Shown: one piece after another, positions 60,455 through 64,000 of the stretch
Position numbering within the stretch: position 1 is the first letter of the stretch
Layout of the letters: each line of letters begins with the position of its first letter
Assembly (NCBI RefSeq): GCF_000721495.1
Contig: NZ_JOHY01000016.1
Location: forward strand, 46,256 to 110,255
Length of the DNA: 64,000 nt
DNA from: Streptomyces sp. NRRL F-5123
Lineage (GTDB): Bacteria; Actinomycetota; Actinomycetes; Streptomycetales; Streptomycetaceae
Direction: 5' to 3'
The notes under the pieces: generated by a model
Told to the model about the DNA's origin: nothing
What the model saw: the letters and a program-made list of their open reading frames with translations, nothing else
Database searches by the model: none
Translations under genes and position numbers: made by a program

Positions 60455-61915
60455 TCAGGACGTGCGGCGCAGCAGTGCCAGGAACATCGCGTCCGTGCCG
60501 TGCAGGTGCGGCCACAGCTGCACGGTCGGGCCGGGCCCGAGGTCGGGGACGCCGGGGAGGAAGGGCCGGGCGTCGAGGAGTTCGAGGCCCGGGACGCGGG
60601 CGAGGACGTCGTCCACGACCTCCCGCGTCTCCGCGAGATGCGGCGAGCACGTGGCGTAGCCCACGACACCGCCGGTGCGGGTGGCGGCCACCGCCTCCGT
60701 GAGGAGGCCGCGCTGGAGGGGGCCGAAGCCGCGGACGTCCTCCGCCCGGCGCCGCCAGCGTGCCTCGGGGCGGCGGCGGAGGGCGCCGAGGCCGGTGCAG
60801 GGGACGTCGACGAGGACCCGGTCGAAGGAGCCGGGGGCCCACACCGGGCGTGTGCCGTCGGCGACGAGGACCTGGTACGGCCCGGGGTTGCCGGCCAGCG
60901 CGCGGCCGACGAGCCGCGCGCGGTGCGGCTGCTTCTCGACGGCGACGAGCCGCGCGCCGCGCCCCGCGGCGAGCCCCGCGAGCAGCGCGGCCTTGCCGCC
61001 GGGGCCCGCGCAGCCGTCGAGCCAGCGCTCGTCGCGCCCCTCGACGGGCACGGCGGCAAGGGCGGCGGCGACGAGCTGGCTGCCCTCGTCCTGGACGCCG
61101 GCCCGGCCCTCGGCCACGGCCGGCACCGCGGCGGGGTCGCCGCCCTCGGTGAGGCGCACGGCGTAGGGGGACCAGCGGCCGGGCTCGGTGGAACCGTCCG
61201 GCAGCGAGGCGGCGACGTCCGCGGCGGTGGCGCGGCCGGGGCGGGCGACGAGGGTGACCTCGGGCCGCGCGTTGTCGGCGGCGAGCAGCTCCTCGACACC
61301 GGTCCGGCCGCCGCCGAGCGCGTCCCACAGGGCGGAGACGATCCACCGCGGGTGCGAGTGGACGACGGCGAGGTGCCCCTCGGCGTCGTCCTCGTAACGC
61401 GGCGCGACGCGCTCCAGCCAGCCGTCGAGGTCGTGCGCGGCGACCTTGCGCAGCACCGCGTTGACGAACCGCGCGCGGCCCTCCCCCAGCACGACGCGGG
61501 CGAGGTCGACGGTCGCGGAGACCGCGGCGTGCGGCGGGATGCGGGTCGCGAGCAGCTGGTGCGCGCCGAGCGAGAGCACGTCGAGCACCGGCGGGTCGAC
61601 CTCGCGCAGCGGCCGGTCGACACAGGCGGCGATCACGGCGTCGTACGTGCCCTGGTTGCGCAGCGTGCCGTAGACCAGCTCGGTGGCCAGCGCGGCGTCC
61701 CGCCGGTCGAAGGAGCGGCCCTCGTCGGCCGCCTCCCGCTCGGCGGTGCGCAGCAGCCCCGGAAGGACCAGGTTGGCGTACGCGTCCCGCTCGTCGACGG
61801 CGCGCAGCGCCTCGAACGCGAGGACCCGTACGGGGTCGCGCTGCGGGCGCCGGTGGGGGGTGCCCTGCGGGCGGCGCTGCTGGTGTCTGCCGTTCACTGC
61901 GCTCTGTTTCGTCAC
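60455..61915 (-). CDS. rsmB: 16S rRNA (cytosine-C5) methyltransferase RsmB
   Basis: 486 residues, GTG 61915. An N-terminal NusB-like RNA-binding domain (about 28-170; [20 protein letters not shown]) precedes the SAM-dependent domain: [33 protein letters not shown], and both cysteines of the RCMT mechanism in [13 protein letters not shown] and VGYATCSPH. It methylates C967-type positions of 16S rRNA. In Gram-positive genomes it usually follows def-fmt, as here. Confidence 0.95.
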   Translation of the reverse strand: MTKQSAVNGRHQQRRPQGTPHRRPQRDPVRVLAFEALRAVDERDAYANLVLPGLLRTAEREAADEGRSFDRRDAALATELVYGTLRNQGTYDAVIAACVDRPLREVDPPVLDVLSLGAHQLLATRIPPHAAVSATVDLARVVLGEGRARFVNAVLRKVAAHDLDGWLERVAPRYEDDAEGHLAVVHSHPRWIVSALWDALGGGRTGVEELLAADNARPEVTLVARPGRATAADVAASLPDGSTEPGRWSPYAVRLTEGGDPAAVPAVAEGRAGVQDEGSQLVAAALAAVPVEGRDERWLDGCAGPGGKAALLAGLAAGRGARLVAVEKQPHRARLVGRALAGNPGPYQVLVADGTRPVWAPGSFDRVLVDVPCTGLGALRRRPEARWRRRAEDVRGFGPLQRGLLTEAVAATRTGGVVGYATCSPHLAETREVVDDVLARVPGLELLDARPFLPGVPDLGPGPTVQLWPHLHGTDAMFLALLRRTS

Positions 61916-61959
61916 GTTTGTCGTCTTGTCGTCGAACCTCGCAAGCTTACGCCGTACGG

Positions 61960-62892
61960 TCAGCGGCCGAGGACCGTACCGGCGGGCGGCTGGACGCCGC
62001 GGGCCCAGTCGGCGGCGGGCATCCGCTTCTTGCCCTGCGCCTGCACCTCGCCCAGCTGGACCGCGTGGCTGCCCGTCCCGACGTGCACGGCGTTCTTGGC
62101 GACGGCCAGCTCGCCGGGCGCGAGGTCGGTGCGCTCGGGCGCGGGGGTGACGGGGCCGAGCTTGAGCCGCTCGCCGCCGATCAGCGTCCAGGCGCCCGGG
62201 GCCGGGGTGCAGCCCCTGACGAGCCGGTCGACCCGCAGCGCGGGCGCGGACCAGTCCACCTCGGCGTTATCGACGGTGAGCTTCGGCGCGAGGGTGACCC
62301 CGTCGGCGGGCTGCTCGCGCGCGACGAGCGAGCCGTCCTCGATGCCGTCCATCGTGGCGACGAGCAGCCCGGCGCCGCTGACCGCGAGCCGGCCCAGCAG
62401 ATCCCCGCTGGTGTCCTTGGCGCGGACGGCCTCCGTGACGACCCCGTAGACCGGCCCGGAGTCCAGGCCCTCCTCGATCAGGAAGGTGGAGGCGCCGGTC
62501 ATCTCGTCACCGGCCATCACCGCGTGCTGCACGGGAGCGGCGCCGCGCCAGGCCGGCAGCAGCGAGAAGTGCAGGTTGACCCAGCCGTGCCGCGGCACGT
62601 CCAGCGCGACCCGGGGCAGCAGCGCCCCGTACGCGACGACCGGGCAGCAGTCCGGGGCGATCTCCCGCAGCCGCTCCAGGAATTCGGGCTCCCGCGGCCT
62701 GCCGGGCTTGAGCACCTCGATCCCGGCCTCCTCGGCGCGCTGCGCGACCGGGCTGGCCACGAGCTTGCGGCCGCGCCCGGCGACCGCGTCCGGCCGTGTC
62801 ACGACGGCGGCGACCTCGTGCCGCCCGGCGGCGATCAGGGCGTCGAGCGCGGGTACGGCGACCTCGGGGGTGCCGGCGAAGACGAGCTTCAT
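61960..62892 (-). CDS. fmt: Methionyl-tRNA formyltransferase
   Basis: 310 residues, ATG 62892. Formyl-transferase signatures: [18 protein letters not shown], the catalytic Asn/His in [18 protein letters not shown], and the catalytic Asp in [14 protein letters not shown]. The C-terminal OB-like domain has [20 protein letters not shown]. It formylates initiator Met-tRNA. 22 bases after def, in the same operon. Confidence 0.98.
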   Translation of the reverse strand: MKLVFAGTPEVAVPALDALIAAGRHEVAAVVTRPDAVAGRGRKLVASPVAQRAEEAGIEVLKPGRPREPEFLERLREIAPDCCPVVAYGALLPRVALDVPRHGWVNLHFSLLPAWRGAAPVQHAVMAGDEMTGASTFLIEEGLDSGPVYGVVTEAVRAKDTSGDLLGRLAVSGAGLLVATMDGIEDGSLVAREQPADGVTLAPKLTVDNAEVDWSAPALRVDRLVRGCTPAPGAWTLIGGERLKLGPVTPAPERTDLAPGELAVAKNAVHVGTGSHAVQLGEVQAQGKKRMPAADWARGVQPPAGTVLGR

Positions 62893-62914
62893 CGTGCGGG
62901 TGTGCCTCTCTCGG

Positions 62915-63460
62915 TTACCGGCCTCGGCCGAAGGTGTCGTGCGGCGACACCCTGACCTCGGGCGGGATCTGCCCCGCCCACTCGGCCTCGCGGATCGCCC
63001 GCATCGCCGCCGCCTGCTGCTCGGCGTCCAGCCGGTCGACGAACAGGATGCCGTCCAGATGGTCGGTCTCGTGCTGGATGCAGCGGGCGAGCCGCTGCGT
63101 CCCGCGGATCTCCAGCGGCTCCCCGTACATGTCCAGCCCCCGGGCCACCACCTCCAGGGCGCGCCGGCAGTCGTACGTGAGCCCGGGAATCGACAGGCAG
63201 CCCTCCGGGCCGTCCTGCACCTCCTCGCCCAGCGACAGCTCCGGATTGACCAGATGCCCCAGCTCGCCGTCCACGAAGTACGTGAACACCCGCAGCGGCA
63301 CGCCCAGTTGCGGCGCCGCAAGCCCCGCGCCGGGCGCGGCCTGCATCGTCTCGGTCAGATCCCGCACCAAAGTGCGCAATTCCGCGTCGAACGCCGTCAC
63401 CGGCTGCGCCACCTGACGCAGCACCGGATCGCCGAACAGGCGGATGGGCTTGACGGTCAC
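62915..63460 (-). CDS. def: Peptide deformylase
   Basis: 181 residues, GTG 63460. All three motifs are intact: GAGLAAPQ (44-51), EGCLSIPG (86-93, metal ligand C88) and QHETDHLDG (129-137, H130 and H134). It removes the formyl group from nascent proteins. First gene of the def-fmt-rsmB(-rpe) group. Confidence 0.98.
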   Translation of the reverse strand: MTVKPIRLFGDPVLRQVAQPVTAFDAELRTLVRDLTETMQAAPGAGLAAPQLGVPLRVFTYFVDGELGHLVNPELSLGEEVQDGPEGCLSIPGLTYDCRRALEVVARGLDMYGEPLEIRGTQRLARCIQHETDHLDGILFVDRLDAEQQAAAMRAIREAEWAGQIPPEVRVSPHDTFGRGR

Positions 63461-63503
63461 GCGGGGCCTCTCCTGCCGGACGGGGAACGGCTGCCAATTC
63501 TAG

Positions 63504-64000
<497 letters not shown>

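Overview
The window is chromosomal DNA of a high-GC, spore-forming actinomycete, almost certainly Streptomyces or a close relative in the Streptomycetaceae. The evidence is very strong third-position GC in every gene, frequent GTG starts, many stop-start overlaps of the ATGA/GTGA type, and several lineage markers: RbpA, a SmeA/SffA-like sporulation pair, a LysM-M23 peptidase behind a c-di-AMP riboswitch, a chitinase with the Streptomyces chitinase operator, and alditol oxidase. From memory, gene order (smeA/sffA, MocR regulator, rbpA, fxsA, ppm, acyl-CoA dehydrogenase, chitinase, hisG/hisE, rib genes, rpe, rsmB, fmt, def) follows a block of the Streptomyces core chromosome around SCO1415-SCO1473 of S. 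coelicolor. I see no phage, IS element, CRISPR array, rRNA or tRNA. This is core chromosome, not a mobile island.

Layout. 1-6.0 kb: 3' part of a large LuxR-type (LAL) regulator, a secreted LysM-M23 peptidase with its riboswitch, and a GNAT acetyltransferase next to a uridine-kinase-like protein with a broken P-loop. 6.2-8.2 kb: smeA-sffA, with a strong hairpin between the two genes. 8.4-13.1 kb: divergent MocR regulator and YczE-like membrane protein, sigma-R-driven rbpA, fxsA, and an unknown membrane protein. 13.1-15.8 kb: Lnt and polyprenol-phosphate-mannose synthase, overlapping, for lipoprotein acylation and protein mannosylation. 16.4-19.8 kb: alditol oxidase and an Lrp regulator, with a YtcJ-like amidohydrolase behind them. 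20-25 kb: small CPGC protein, acyl-CoA dehydrogenase, Ser/Thr kinase, ion permease. 25.1-28.2 kb: a SAM methyltransferase overlapping a PAS-GGDEF-EAL c-di-GMP enzyme. 28.5-33.4 kb: secreted chitinase, secreted C39-like protease, M24 peptidase, P-loop kinase. 33.4-34.2 kb: an 830-base repeat-rich gap. 34.2-38.5 kb: EccA-like AAA+ ATPase and two CNNM/CorC transporters.

39-45 kb: the riboflavin operon ribD-ribE-ribM-ribBA-ribH behind an FMN riboswitch. It runs, with a 33-base gap, into hisE and hisG and then a PH-domain protein, so flavin and histidine synthesis may share transcription. 45-49 kb: divergent ROK regulator and MFS transporter sharing an operator-like palindrome, then an NCS2 nucleobase permease. 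49.5-56 kb: XRE regulator and NAD-dependent epimerase, a DUF5995 protein, an amino-acid 2-monooxygenase plus amidase pair (DavB/DavA-like), and a PRC-barrel/DUF2382 protein. 56-64 kb: Lrp regulator, GuaB1 (GMP reductase type), barstar homologue, SorC regulator, rpe, rsmB, fmt, def, and the start of a small HTH protein that runs off the window.

The most useful signals beyond routine genes are regulatory. Two riboswitches (c-di-AMP, FMN), a sigma-R promoter matching GGAAT-N18-GTT, a paired chitinase operator and a ROK operator can be read directly. Two neighbouring nucleotide-binding proteins (SffA and the uridine-kinase-like protein) both lack the P-loop lysine. Two intergenic regions share a dispersed inverted-repeat element. 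I did not find a clearly new multi-gene system. The best candidates for new biology are the methyltransferase/c-di-GMP pair, the smeA-sffA hairpin, the stand-alone EccA-like ATPase and the orphan barstar.
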